From Chitinophaga costaii (GTDB lineage: Bacteria; Bacteroidota; Bacteroidia; Chitinophagales; Chitinophagaceae): DNA of 64,000 bases. Of this stretch, positions 36,214-45,792 are shown piece after piece; within the stretch, counting starts at the first letter, position 1, and each line of letters begins with the position of its first letter. Position numbers and translations under genes: made by a program. Under the pieces are notes generated by a model, which was not told the origin of the DNA, searched no databases, and worked only from the letters and a program-made list of their open reading frames with translations. The stretch spans positions 248,001-312,000 of the forward strand of contig NZ_FMAR01000003.1 in NCBI RefSeq assembly GCF_900094705.1, read 5' to 3'.

Positions 36214-37419
36214 TTATACAGCGATATTTAAACCTGCCTCCCGCTGCTGTTCCAGCACGCGTTCTATGCGTTCTTTTTCAATTCGTTTCAATTCTGTTTC
36301 TTCTACATTCCTGGATACGCTTAAAATAATACCGATAGCCAGGCTAGTGAAGATTACCGATGAGCCACCCATGCTTACCATGGGGAGCGTAACGCCCGTT
36401 ACCGGGAATAAATGCACGTTCACCGCCATGTTTGCCAACGCCTGTATGACCAGAGTAAAGCTAAGTCCCAGCGCGAGGAAGGCGCCAAAAGCAAACGGAC
36501 ACTTTTTAAAGATGCGAATACTGCGCAAGAGCAATAGCATATAAGCTATCAGGATTAAAAAGGCGCCAAAGATACCATACTCTTCGATTATGATCGCATA
36601 AATAAAATCAGAATATGGATGCGGCAGGAAATTGCGCTGGTTACTGTTGCCAGGGCCTTTCCCGAGTACGCCTCCTTCTGCAATAGCAATGTTAGCCTGC
36701 TGTACCTGATAAGGCATGTCTTTATCATCGCCGCTGGAAAAACTTTCAATGCGCGACACCCAGGTGGCGGTACGCATTTTATTGCCTGTTAGGCTGGCAA
36801 ACACAAATAGCAGTAACACAATGCCCACCATGCAACCTATCATGGCGGCTAAATATTTTACCGGCACCCGGCCAATGAAGCATAGCAGCATACAACTGGC
36901 GCCTAATAATAAGGCTGTACTCATATTAGCCGGCATGATCATAATACAAATCAGTCCCACCGGCACAATGATGGGCAAAAATCCTTTTCTGAAATCCTCT
37001 ATAACGCCCTGTTTTCGGGATAACTGACGAGATACGTACATGAACAGCGCCAGTTTGGCAATGTCGGATGTCTGGAAGGTGAGGTTAATCACCGGCAGAT
37101 TGATCCAACGCGCTGCGCTGTTGAGGTTCCGTCCAAATGCCAGCGTATAGCAGAGCAAGGGGATAGAAATGATAAAGCCTATTTGCGCAATGCGGGAATA
37201 CACCGTATAGTTTACCCGGTGCGCAAAATAAATGATGAGCAGCCCCAGACCCAATACCGTCAATTGCTTGATGAGGTAATATTCTGTGTGCCCGTTCCGT
37301 AAACGATATGCCAGCGATCCTGTGGAGCTGTATACTGCCAACAGGCTTACTACCGATAGGAAGAACACTATCGTCCAGATCACTTTATCGCCCTTCGCTC
37401 TATGGAGTAAACCATTCAT
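36214..37419 (-). CDS. ftsW: Lipid II polymerase FtsW (SEDS family)
   Basis: Septal peptidoglycan glycosyltransferase of the SEDS family, working with FtsI. The 401-residue product has about ten helices. It shows the SEDS motifs GRNLNSAARWINLP near residue 95, GKGPGNSNQRNFLPHPYSDF near residue 255, and TGVTLPMVSMGGSS near residue 340. RodA is a close relative, but the position between murD and murG in the dcw operon indicates FtsW. Confidence 0.93.
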   Translation of the reverse strand: MNGLLHRAKGDKVIWTIVFFLSVVSLLAVYSSTGSLAYRLRNGHTEYYLIKQLTVLGLGLLIIYFAHRVNYTVYSRIAQIGFIISIPLLCYTLAFGRNLNSAARWINLPVINLTFQTSDIAKLALFMYVSRQLSRKQGVIEDFRKGFLPIIVPVGLICIMIMPANMSTALLLGASCMLLCFIGRVPVKYLAAMIGCMVGIVLLLFVFASLTGNKMRTATWVSRIESFSSGDDKDMPYQVQQANIAIAEGGVLGKGPGNSNQRNFLPHPYSDFIYAIIIEEYGIFGAFLILIAYMLLLLRSIRIFKKCPFAFGAFLALGLSFTLVIQALANMAVNVHLFPVTGVTLPMVSMGGSSVIFTSLAIGIILSVSRNVEETELKRIEKERIERVLEQQREAGLNIAV

Positions 37420-37452
37420 GGCATTGTAATTTCATAATTAAATAAAGGCGCC

Positions 37453-38793
37453 TTACAGCTCCCGCACTACCTCCTTAAACTTGCGGCCCCGGTCTTCGTA
37501 ATTCTTAAACAGGTCGAAACTGGCGCATGCTGGTGAAAGCAATACCACATCGCCCTTGTTCGATTGCTGGAAAGCCGCTTTCACGGCGTCTTCCATGCTG
37601 CTGGTGCTTATCATGGTGGCAACCTCTTTGCCCAGTGCATCCTGGATGGGCTGGTTGTCTACGCCCAGGCAGATAATGGCCTTCACCCTTTCTTTTACCA
37701 GCTCGCGGATGGCGGAATAATCATTCCCCTTATCCACGCCGCCCATGATCAGGATAATGGGGCGGTTTTCTATGCTTTCCAAGGCAAACCATACGGAATT
37801 TACGTTGGTAGCCTTGCTATCATTAATAAAATCTACGCCACGTACGGTGGCCACAAACTCCATGCGATGCTCCAGGCTTTTGAAAGAAGCCAGGCTCTCG
37901 CGGATCTTTTCCTTGCGGATGTTCATGGTCCGTCCGGCTATTCCTGCTGCCATAGAGTTATAAATATTGTGTTTTCCTTTCAACGCCAGGTCATACATCG
38001 ATACGATTTCTGTGTCTCCATTCACGGTGATATTAATCTGGTCATTTGTCATTGATCCGCCTTCTTTCAGTGGTTCCATAATCGTAAAGGGTATTAAGGT
38101 TGAATGAATAGAGTGATTTTTCAGATAGTTCATGATCTCTGGATCATCCTTGCAGTAGATGAAATAATCACCTGCTACCTGGTTCATGGCAATCCTGAAC
38201 TTAGATGCCACGTAATGCTCCATTTTATAATTGTACCGGTCCAGATGATCTGGGGTAATATTTAATAAGATGGCCACGTGAGGCCGGAAGTCTTTGATAT
38301 CGTCCAGTTGGAAACTGCTGATCTCTATCACGTAATATTCCTGCGGATCGGTGGCCACCTGCTTGGCGTAGCTGATGCCGATATTACCCACCATAGCCAC
38401 CGGCAGGCCGGCATTGTGAAAAATATGATAGGTCAGCGCTGTGGTGGTACTCTTGCCATTACTGCCTGTGATGGCGATGATCTTGGCATCTTTGCTATAG
38501 CGCCAGGCCAGTTCTATTTCCGAGATCACGGAAATATTAGTAGCCCGTATCTTTTTCATCACTTCGCTTTTTTCGGGGATGCCCGGACTTTTCACGATCT
38601 CGTCTGCCGCCAGTATTCGCTCCCAGCTATGCTGCGATTCCTCGAATTCGATCGCATGGGCCGTAAGCTCGTGTTTGTAAATGTCTTTGATCGGGCCTCC
38701 ATCGGACACAAACACCTCATACCCCTGCTGTTTGCCCAGCAGGGCTGCACCTACGCCGCTTTCACCGGCTCCAAGTATGATGAGTTTAGCCAT
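37453..38793 (-). CDS. murD: UDP-MurNAc-L-alanine--D-glutamate ligase
   Basis: Cytoplasmic ligase that adds D-glutamate to UDP-MurNAc-L-Ala. The ATP-binding loop AITGSNGKSTTTAL near residue 107 and the substrate motifs NDSKATNVNS and MGGVDKGNDY in the C-terminal half are typical. Length is 446 aa. It lies between mraY and ftsW; both gaps are under 40 bp, consistent with one message. Confidence 0.96.
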   Translation of the reverse strand: MAKLIILGAGESGVGAALLGKQQGYEVFVSDGGPIKDIYKHELTAHAIEFEESQHSWERILAADEIVKSPGIPEKSEVMKKIRATNISVISEIELAWRYSKDAKIIAITGSNGKSTTTALTYHIFHNAGLPVAMVGNIGISYAKQVATDPQEYYVIEISSFQLDDIKDFRPHVAILLNITPDHLDRYNYKMEHYVASKFRIAMNQVAGDYFIYCKDDPEIMNYLKNHSIHSTLIPFTIMEPLKEGGSMTNDQINITVNGDTEIVSMYDLALKGKHNIYNSMAAGIAGRTMNIRKEKIRESLASFKSLEHRMEFVATVRGVDFINDSKATNVNSVWFALESIENRPIILIMGGVDKGNDYSAIRELVKERVKAIICLGVDNQPIQDALGKEVATMISTSSMEDAVKAAFQQSNKGDVVLLSPACASFDLFKNYEDRGRKFKEVVREL

Positions 38794-38830
38794 TGGTCGT
38801 TAGTTAGTCGGTTGTTTCGCTTGCACGTAT

Positions 38831-40081
38831 TTATCTGAATTTCAGCGTGGCGATGGCAAATGCTGCGCACATGATGGTAACAATCCAGAAGCGTACGGCT
38901 ATTTTACTTTCGTGATAACCTAATTTCTGATAGTGGTGGTGCAGGGGCGACATCAGGAAAATGCGCCGGCCCTCCCCATATTTTTTCTTTGTGTATTTAA
39001 AGTAAGATACCTGCATCACCACCGACAGATTTTCAACGAGGAAAATGCCGCAAAAAATGGGGATCAGCAATTCTTTCCGGACGATGAATGCCAGCGAGGC
39101 AATGATGCCGCCCAGCGCCAGGCTGCCGGTATCGCCCATGAATACCTGCGCCGGGAAGGCATTGTACCACAAAAAGCCCACGCATGCACCCACAAAGGCT
39201 GCGATGAAAATAGACAACTCACCAAGGTTGGGGATGTACATCACGTTCAGGTATTCAGCAAACTGTATATTGCCTGATACGTAAGCGAATATCCCGAGGC
39301 ACATTCCGATCACCGCCGAAACACCGGTGGCCAGGCCATCCAGGCCGTCTGTAAGATTGGCCCCGTTGCTCACTGCCGTGATGATGATGATCACTACCAG
39401 CACGTACAGTACCCAGGTAAACTTTTCCGCGCCCGGTATCCAGGAGATCAGTTTGGAATAATTGAACTCATGATTTTTTACAAAAGGAATAGTGGTGATG
39501 GGCGTTTTAACATCTGTGAAGCGTTGGCCACCTTTGGTGACGCGCTCCTGGTGGTTCTTGGCCACATGCTCGCCAGTGGCCAGTTTGGCGCCCATGAGTT
39601 CGCGGCTTACCACCACGTCGTTGTTAAAATATAACGTGAGGCCAATGATCAGCCCCAGCCCTATTTGCCCCATTACCTTAAACTTACCCGCCAGTCCTTC
39701 CTTATTCTTCTTAAATACTTTTATATAATCGTCCACAAAACCGATAAGTCCCAGCCACACCGTACATAGCAGCATAAGCCAGATGTACACATTGTTTACC
39801 TGTGCAAACAGCAGGGTAGGGATGAGGATGGCGGAAAGGATGATCAGACCGCCCATGGTAGGGGTACCTTTCTTGGTGTTTTCGCCTGCCAGGCCCAGTG
39901 TACGGATCACTTCACCGATCTGCTTTTTTTGCAGGAATTGCACTAGTCGCTTACCCAGTAGCAGGGAAATGACCAGCGATAGCAGTAGTGCCAGCGTTAC
40001 GCGGAACGTAATATACTGGAAGGCACCTGCGCCGCTCAGATGAAAATGCGTTTTTAAATAATTGAATAAGTAGTATAGCAT
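38831..40081 (-). CDS. mraY: Phospho-MurNAc-pentapeptide transferase MraY
   Basis: Integral membrane transferase that makes lipid I on undecaprenyl phosphate. It shows the catalytic aspartate motif [20 protein letters not shown] near residue 115, the [12 protein letters not shown] motif near residue 244 and the HHHYQKLG motif near residue 385. At 416 residues it exceeds the 360 of E. coli, mainly through a polar insert between about 175 and 225 ([14 protein letters not shown]), which I believe is normal in this phylum. Confidence 0.96.
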   Translation of the reverse strand: MLYYLFNYLKTHFHLSGAGAFQYITFRVTLALLLSLVISLLLGKRLVQFLQKKQIGEVIRTLGLAGENTKKGTPTMGGLIILSAILIPTLLFAQVNNVYIWLMLLCTVWLGLIGFVDDYIKVFKKNKEGLAGKFKVMGQIGLGLIIGLTLYFNNDVVVSRELMGAKLATGEHVAKNHQERVTKGGQRFTDVKTPITTIPFVKNHEFNYSKLISWIPGAEKFTWVLYVLVVIIIITAVSNGANLTDGLDGLATGVSAVIGMCLGIFAYVSGNIQFAEYLNVMYIPNLGELSIFIAAFVGACVGFLWYNAFPAQVFMGDTGSLALGGIIASLAFIVRKELLIPIFCGIFLVENLSVVMQVSYFKYTKKKYGEGRRIFLMSPLHHHYQKLGYHESKIAVRFWIVTIMCAAFAIATLKFR

Positions 40082-40115
40082 ACTGGTTCGGTGTCGTACG
40101 GATATTAGTCAGTCT

Positions 40116-41582
40116 TTATTTACCCAACAGGGTCAGCAATTCTCTCAGCACTTGTTTGTCATCGAAGGGATGTTTTACCCCATGGATGTCCTGGTATTTT
40201 TCGTGGCCTTTGCCGGCTACCAGGATAATATCTTCCGGGTTGGCCATGCTCACCGCCGTTTTGATCGCTTCTTTCCGGTCCACGATGCTCAGTGTTTTAC
40301 GTTGCAGGTGAACAGGTACGCCAGCCTCCATTTCTTTAATGATAGCGGCGGGATCTTCTGAGCGAGGGTTGTCTGATGTAAAGATCACCCGATCGCTGCG
40401 TTCCACGGAAACCTGTGCCATCACAGGCCTTTTGGTGGTGTCCCGGTCGCCGCCACAGCCTACTACGGTAATGACTTTTTCATTGCCTTTGCGCAGGTTG
40501 TTGATGGTGTTCAGCACGTTCAGTAAAGCATCTGGCGTGTGTGCGTAGTCTACGATGCCAATTACTTTTTCTTTGTCGCTTACGATATAATCGAACCGGC
40601 CTTCCGCACCATTAATGGCGCTGAGTGCCTGCAATACTTCGTCTTTGTCCTGCCCCAGCAACATGGCAGCCCCATATACGGCCAGCAGGTTATAGGCATT
40701 GAATTCGCCGATAAGGCGGAAATGCACTTCCTTTTCGTTTACCTGCATTACCAGTCCGGTAAGGTTGTTTTCCAGGATCTTGCCCTTATAATCTGCCATA
40801 GTGCGCAGGCTGTATGTGGCTTTTTTGGCCTTCGTGTTTTGCAGCATCACCGTACCCCGTTTGTCGTCGAGGTTAGTGAGTGCAAAGGCAGCCGCCGGCA
40901 TATTGTCGAAAAACAATTTCTTGACGCGTATATATTCGTCGAAGGTTTTATGGTAATCCAGGTGATCGTGGGTGATATTACTAAAAATGCCTCCTGCAAA
41001 TTTGGCCCCGGCAATACGTTGCTGATGAATAGCATGTGAGCTTACTTCCATAAACGCATAGAAGCAGCCTTCGTCTACCATGTTGGCCAGCAAGGCCTGG
41101 AGGCTGATGGCGTCTGGGGTGGTATGCGTGGCGGGAATGACTTCGTCACCTATCTTGTTTTCCACGGTGGAGATAAGGCCGCAGTGAAAACGCAGTTTGG
41201 TAAATAAATTAAAAAGCAAGGTTGCAATGGTCGTTTTGCCATTGGTTCCCGTAACGCCCACCAGTTGCAGTTTGTGGGAGGGGTTATCGTAAAAGTTGCC
41301 CGCTATAATACCACAAGCCAGGGCGCTATCTGCCACTTGCACAAAACATACATTTTCCGGCTTTTCTTCCGGCAGCGTTTCGCACACGATAGCGGTAGCG
41401 CCCAAGGACACTGCTTTGTCTATGAACTGATGCCCGTCTGCATGAACGCCTTTGATGGCAATGAAAACATCGCCAGGTGTTACGGACCGTGAATCTATGC
41501 GGAGGGCCGGCACGGCAATGTTGTTATTGCCCTGCACCGCCACGATGCGCACATTGTATAATATTTCCTGCAGCGTCTTCAT
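40116..41582 (-). CDS. murE: UDP-MurNAc-tripeptide synthetase MurE (meso-DAP type)
   Basis: Cytoplasmic ligase that adds the third peptide residue. The ATP loop GTNGKTT is at 112-118. The motif DNPR at 404-407 is the established signature for meso-diaminopimelate, so the cell wall is probably of the DAP type. Length (488 aa) is normal. Its ATG overlaps the ftsI stop codon by one base (TGATG arrangement), implying translational coupling. murF, which often follows murE, is absent: mraY comes next. Confidence 0.96.
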   Translation of the reverse strand: MKTLQEILYNVRIVAVQGNNNIAVPALRIDSRSVTPGDVFIAIKGVHADGHQFIDKAVSLGATAIVCETLPEEKPENVCFVQVADSALACGIIAGNFYDNPSHKLQLVGVTGTNGKTTIATLLFNLFTKLRFHCGLISTVENKIGDEVIPATHTTPDAISLQALLANMVDEGCFYAFMEVSSHAIHQQRIAGAKFAGGIFSNITHDHLDYHKTFDEYIRVKKLFFDNMPAAAFALTNLDDKRGTVMLQNTKAKKATYSLRTMADYKGKILENNLTGLVMQVNEKEVHFRLIGEFNAYNLLAVYGAAMLLGQDKDEVLQALSAINGAEGRFDYIVSDKEKVIGIVDYAHTPDALLNVLNTINNLRKGNEKVITVVGCGGDRDTTKRPVMAQVSVERSDRVIFTSDNPRSEDPAAIIKEMEAGVPVHLQRKTLSIVDRKEAIKTAVSMANPEDIILVAGKGHEKYQDIHGVKHPFDDKQVLRELLTLLGK

Positions 41583-43693
41583 CAGCTCAGCTCTATTACG
41601 ATGGTTTGTTCATTACTGCGGGACATACCTGCCGGCAATGATTGTTTTTTTACTTTTCCCGTGCCGCGAACGACTACTTTGAGGCCTGCATTTTCCAGCA
41701 GGTACAAGGCATCTTTCAGGCCCATGCCCACTACATCGGGTACTTCTCCTGCCTCGTTGCTCACGGGTTCGAACTGTACTTTATGACTGGTGTCTACTTT
41801 GGCGCTTACCCATTTAATGCCTGGCATATCGGCGTCGTTCATGGGTAGCTCCAGCGTTTCAATGATCGTTTTCCATGTGGTTGTCCTGGCGGTCTTCATG
41901 GCCAGGGCCGTATCTAAAGCAATGCCTTTGCGGGGCGTTCTTTCCTTTTCTGCATTCATGGCAAACAGGCGGTCGGCTACCTCGCGGAACACCGGGCCTG
42001 CTACAGATCCACCGTAAAATTTGGTGGCGTGCGGTTTGTTGCGGATCACCACCACGCAGGTGTACAACGGATGATTAGCCGGGAAATAACCTGCAAACGA
42101 CGACTGGTAAATTTTCTCGGCATAACCATGGCTGCCATTGGCCATCAGGGCGGTGCCAGTTTTGCCAGCGAAGTTGTAATTTGGCGTCCACAGCGCTTTT
42201 GCTGTACCGTTCATAATGACCCCTTCCAGCATCTTCTTCACTTGTCGCAGGGTGGAGGAAGAGCAAATGCTATCCATCACTACTGCTGGCTCAAAGGTTT
42301 TTATCGGTTGCCCATATTCCTGGACAGCGCTTACCAGGTAGGGTTTCATCATCTTTCCACCATTCGCCACTGCGTTATACAACATACAGGTTTGCAAGGG
42401 GCTGATCAGCACTTCATAACCAAAACCCATCCAGGGCAGGGTAGAAGCGCTCCAGGTACGGCTACTGGTGTTTTTAATCACCGGTTGGCCTTCGCCCAGC
42501 AGGTCTATACCGGTAGGCTGATCCAGGTGCAGGCGGCGCAGGTGTTTCACAAAATCATTCGGATGATCTTTGTAAAACGTGTACGCCACTTTAGCCAGTC
42601 CCACGTTGCTGCTGATCTCGAAGGCATGTTTGATCGTTACATTGGTAATACCTGGGTGAGGTTCGCTATCGAAGATGGTGCGCTTGCCAAATTGCCAGCG
42701 GCCATTATTAATGTCTACCATGTCGTCCATGGTGGCATATTTGTCTTCGAAGGCGGAGATCACCGTCGCTAGTTTGAAGGTAGAACCCGGCTCCGTTACC
42801 TGGAGGGCGTAATTCATATCTTCATAATAGCTGCCATCTTCCTGCCTGCCCAGGTTGGCGATAGCTTTGATCTTACCCGTTTTTACCTCCATCACGATAC
42901 AGGTGCCATACTGCGCTTCATTTTCCGTGAGGATATTCATCAATGCGCTTTCCGCAATGTCTTGTATGTTTACGTCCAGGGTGGTAATAATATCTTTTCC
43001 ATTTTCCGGATCAATATCGGAACCGTCTACCGGGATGTAGGCCCCGCCGGAAATGCGGCGCATAAGGCGTTTACCGGCTGCTCCCTTGAGCGATGCGTCG
43101 TACGTCCTTTCGAGGCCAACGCTTTGTGCATTTTCCCGCGCCAGGCCGATGGTTCTGTTGGCCAGCAGCCGGAAAGGGTTTATGCGTTTATTTTTTGGCT
43201 CTGCGATCATACCACCTTTGTTTTTGCCGAGGCGAAACATTGGGAAGTCGCGTAGTGCCAGGTATTGTTTAAAATCGATGTCCCGCTTCAATAAAAAATA
43301 ACGGTCCATGCTTTTATAACCCTGGTAAAAGAGTTTTTTATACTCGGCGGCATTTCTATCGCCAAACAGGTGTGCCATGCTCCAGGCCAGCGAATCCACG
43401 TTCTCTTTAAATATCTTACCATCCTTATCCCGTAGCCCGTCTGCGGCAAAGTCTACGCGGATGTCGAAATACGGAATGGAAGTAGACAGCATGCTGCCAT
43501 CTTCCGAATATATGGTACCCCGGTCTGCATCGATGGGTACGTAGCGGGTGTGAAGGCTGTCCGACATGCTGCGCCATTTGGGGCCTTCCACTTGCTGGAT
43601 GTAGAATACTTTAACCAGGATTGCTACACCAAAGAGTAACATGCCGATAAAGCATACATACACGCGCCACAATATGTCTTTCTTGATTTCCAC
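41582..43693 (-). CDS. ftsI: Septal transpeptidase FtsI (PBP3) with PASTA domain
   Basis: Class B penicillin-binding protein that crosslinks septal peptidoglycan. It has an N-terminal membrane helix (about 10-32) and a PBP dimerisation domain. The transpeptidase motifs are S304-T-F-K307 (SxxK), S361-S-N363 (SxN) and K511-T-G513. A PASTA domain (about 645-703, VPDVVGMGLKDALYLLENAG) ends the protein; E. coli FtsI lacks it, but it is common in Bacteroidota. Length is 703 aa. It lies 33 bp after ftsL and overlaps murE by one base. Confidence 0.96.
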   Translation of the reverse strand: MEIKKDILWRVYVCFIGMLLFGVAILVKVFYIQQVEGPKWRSMSDSLHTRYVPIDADRGTIYSEDGSMLSTSIPYFDIRVDFAADGLRDKDGKIFKENVDSLAWSMAHLFGDRNAAEYKKLFYQGYKSMDRYFLLKRDIDFKQYLALRDFPMFRLGKNKGGMIAEPKNKRINPFRLLANRTIGLARENAQSVGLERTYDASLKGAAGKRLMRRISGGAYIPVDGSDIDPENGKDIITTLDVNIQDIAESALMNILTENEAQYGTCIVMEVKTGKIKAIANLGRQEDGSYYEDMNYALQVTEPGSTFKLATVISAFEDKYATMDDMVDINNGRWQFGKRTIFDSEPHPGITNVTIKHAFEISSNVGLAKVAYTFYKDHPNDFVKHLRRLHLDQPTGIDLLGEGQPVIKNTSSRTWSASTLPWMGFGYEVLISPLQTCMLYNAVANGGKMMKPYLVSAVQEYGQPIKTFEPAVVMDSICSSSTLRQVKKMLEGVIMNGTAKALWTPNYNFAGKTGTALMANGSHGYAEKIYQSSFAGYFPANHPLYTCVVVIRNKPHATKFYGGSVAGPVFREVADRLFAMNAEKERTPRKGIALDTALAMKTARTTTWKTIIETLELPMNDADMPGIKWVSAKVDTSHKVQFEPVSNEAGEVPDVVGMGLKDALYLLENAGLKVVVRGTGKVKKQSLPAGMSRSNEQTIVIELS

Positions 43694-43726
43694 GGCGGTA
43701 TGTGGTTAGATGTTACGATTCAGCAA

Positions 43727-44098
43727 TTATTTATGCTCAATTTCAATTTTTTGCGGGGGCGTAATCAGTGGTTTTAATCCCTGATCGGATACTTTCTGGC
43801 CCACTTCACTCATTTTGCTATTAAACATCAGCTCACTTTTGAGGCTGATGTACTCCCATTTCAGCTCTTTTATTTCTTTATCCAGTTTGTTGATGCGCCA
43901 GATTTTTTTTTCTGTAAGGTGGGTGTTGGCAATGTAGATCAAGGCCAGACCCGATAAAAAAAGAATATATGGCGAATGCTGCACGATGAAGCGATAATTG
44001 ATGCGCAGCCGCCATGCCCGTTTGCGGTCGGCGGTGTCTGCAGAAGCGTCTTCCACTTCCTCCTGTTCGGTTTCATCAAAAAAGGCTTCGTCCTGCAC
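43727..44098 (-). CDS. ftsL: Cell division protein FtsL
   Basis: Small bitopic protein that forms the FtsQLB division complex. The 123-residue product has an acidic cytoplasmic N-terminus, one membrane helix (about 41-60, SPYILFLSGLALIYIAN) and a heptad-rich periplasmic coiled coil (NKLDKEIKELKWEYISLKSE). The start is a GTG at 44098: an in-frame stop lies just upstream, and there is no ATG before the coiled coil. Identity comes from topology and position between rsmH and ftsI. Confidence 0.88.
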   Translation of the reverse strand: MQDEAFFDETEQEEVEDASADTADRKRAWRLRINYRFIVQHSPYILFLSGLALIYIANTHLTEKKIWRINKLDKEIKELKWEYISLKSELMFNSKMSEVGQKVSDQGLKPLITPPQKIEIEHK

Positions 44099-44169
44099 GG
44101 TGTTTCAGTTTATATGGTGATTTGCAAGGAAGGCGTGGCGGTTTTAAAGGCCGTTACGCAATAATTTTC

Positions 44170-44269
44170 AAGGACAGTCACAAATTGAGGGCTTTTAATG
44201 TATCTCGTTACCAGTGCATATCTTCCCAGTACAAGGGCATTCAATTAAGGACAGTCGCAAATCGAGGGC
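44170..44269. repeat. Two 23-bp direct repeats between rsmH and ftsL
   Basis: Copies at 44170-44192 and 44247-44269 differ at only two positions (both begin AAGGACAGTC and end GAGGGC). They are 77 bp apart inside an unusual 237-bp gap of an otherwise tightly packed operon. The gap has no ORF. Role unknown. Confidence 0.7.
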
Positions 44270-44335
44270 ATATCATTCAAAAATCAATACATCCTATTTC
44301 ACTACATCTTACCTGGTACAGGATACCCGGTATTT

Positions 44336-45253
44336 TTATGGCAATCTTTCCGCCACGCGTAGTTTGGCACTACGGGAGCGGCTATTGTTTTTAAGTTCTT
44401 CCTCCGAGGCCGTCACCGGTTTTTTGGTGATAGACTGAAACAATGCCGGTGTAGTGGGTGTGCCATAAATTTCATCGTACTGCACTTCATCGAAGCTGCC
44501 CAATTTGATAAAATTCTTGACCAACCGGTCTTCCAGCGAGTGGAAGGTGATAACAGCCAGGCGTCCGCCTGGTTTTATCACTGCCGCCGACTGGGTGAGC
44601 AAGTCTTTAAGTGCGCCCATTTCATCGTTCACTGCTATGCGTAAGGCCTGGAACACTTGCGCCAGGTACTTGGCCGGATTGCCTTTTACAACCGGGTGTA
44701 TCATGCGTTTAAACTCGGTGATGGTGTGCAGCGGCATGTTACGGCGTTGGGTAAAAATGGTGTGGGCCAGCGTTTTGGCATTAGTTACTTCTCCATATTC
44801 CTGGAAAAGCAATTGTAGCTTTTGTTCGGAATAGGTTTGCAACAAATTGGCCGCAGTGAGCGACTGTCGCTGGTCCATGCGCATATCCAGTTCGCCTTCG
44901 AAGCGGGTGGAAAATCCTCGTTCCGGCGTGTCGAACTGGTGGGAGGAAACACCCAGGTCTGCCAGGATGCCGTCTACCGCAGTTATATTATGCAACTTCA
45001 GAAAGCGTTGCAGGTGGCGGAAGTTTTGCGGAATAAAGAGCACCCGTTCGTCGGTAAGGCGGTTGGCGTAAGCGTCTTCATCCTGGTCAAAGGTGATGAG
45101 CCGGCCGTTTTCGTTGAGCTTTTCTAATAAAGCCCTTGAATGGCCGCCGCCGCCAAAGGTGGCGTCTACGTAAGTTCCCGCCGGATTTACCGGGAGCAAT
45201 TGAACCACTTCCTGCAATAGTACGGGCAGGTGATATTGTTGAGCGTCATCCAT
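44336..45253 (-). CDS. rsmH: 16S rRNA (cytosine(1402)-N(4))-methyltransferase RsmH
   Basis: SAM-dependent methyltransferase that modifies C1402 in the ribosomal P site (old name mraW). The N-terminus HLPVLLQEVVQLLPVNP and the SAM loop VDATFGGGGHSRALLE near residue 30 are typical. ILADLGVSSHQFD near residue 99, FQALRIAVNDE near residue 204 and FHSLEDRLVKNF near residue 250 follow. Length (305 aa) is normal. It lies 12 bp after mraZ. Confidence 0.97.
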   Translation of the reverse strand: MDDAQQYHLPVLLQEVVQLLPVNPAGTYVDATFGGGGHSRALLEKLNENGRLITFDQDEDAYANRLTDERVLFIPQNFRHLQRFLKLHNITAVDGILADLGVSSHQFDTPERGFSTRFEGELDMRMDQRQSLTAANLLQTYSEQKLQLLFQEYGEVTNAKTLAHTIFTQRRNMPLHTITEFKRMIHPVVKGNPAKYLAQVFQALRIAVNDEMGALKDLLTQSAAVIKPGGRLAVITFHSLEDRLVKNFIKLGSFDEVQYDEIYGTPTTPALFQSITKKPVTASEEELKNNSRSRSAKLRVAERLP

Positions 45254-45265
45254 TCCAATCTTCAG

Positions 45266-45733
45266 TTAAAGGGTGAAAGGTTGATCGCCGCCCGTCATCA
45301 CTTGCTGCGCCAGATCGCTGAACGCGGAAGGTGAAAAGTTTTCAAAGAACGCTGCGTACTTCACTTTATCCCAGATCTCAATTTTATTGGTAGCTGCCGA
45401 CAGTACAATGTCTTTTTCCAGACCGGCGTACGTCATCAGGTTTTTAGGAACCAGCAGCCTGCCGGCGCTGTCCAGGTCTAAAATGGTAGCCCCGTTCAGA
45501 AAATAGCGCCGGAATTCTCTAACTTTCGGATCAAAATCATTCAACTTTCCGATACGCTCAAATATGGGCTGCCATTCATTCATGGGATATAATGTCAAAC
45601 ACTTTTCAAAGCCACGGTTTAGCACAAACTGGTCTCCGGCGCTTTCTGCCAACTGCTTTTTAAATCCAGCAGGGAGCAGAAAACGACCTTTGTTATCCAT
45701 TGTTGCTTCATATTCGCCCAGAAATCCGGTCAT
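45266..45733 (-). CDS. mraZ: Transcriptional regulator MraZ
   Basis: First gene of the dcw operon. MraZ is an AbrB-like ring-shaped DNA-binding protein that, in the species studied, represses its own operon through repeated TGGGN boxes. The two SpoVT/AbrB-type halves are visible (DNKGRFLLPAGFK near residue 12 and LDSAGRLLVPKNL near residue 85). I start at the ATG at 45733 (155 aa, MTGFLGEYEATMDNKG), which matches the family; the longer frame from a GTG at 45772 uses a codon that is part of an MraZ box. Confidence 0.94.
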   Translation of the reverse strand: MTGFLGEYEATMDNKGRFLLPAGFKKQLAESAGDQFVLNRGFEKCLTLYPMNEWQPIFERIGKLNDFDPKVREFRRYFLNGATILDLDSAGRLLVPKNLMTYAGLEKDIVLSAATNKIEIWDKVKYAAFFENFSPSAFSDLAQQVMTGGDQPFTL

Positions 45734-45767
45734 ACCATGGGGTGAAAGTGCTTGAATTCCATTTTCT

Positions 45768-45792
45768 AACACAAAATAACACTTTTTCCCAC
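45768..45792 (-). promoter_or_regulatory. Triple MraZ box upstream of mraZ
   Basis: Read on the minus strand: GTGGG (45792-45788), five bases, GTGTT (45782-45778), five bases, GTGTT (45772-45768). Exact 10-bp spacing of GTGNN words matches the known MraZ operator design. It ends 34 bp before the mraZ ATG. Binding is inferred. Confidence 0.65.
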
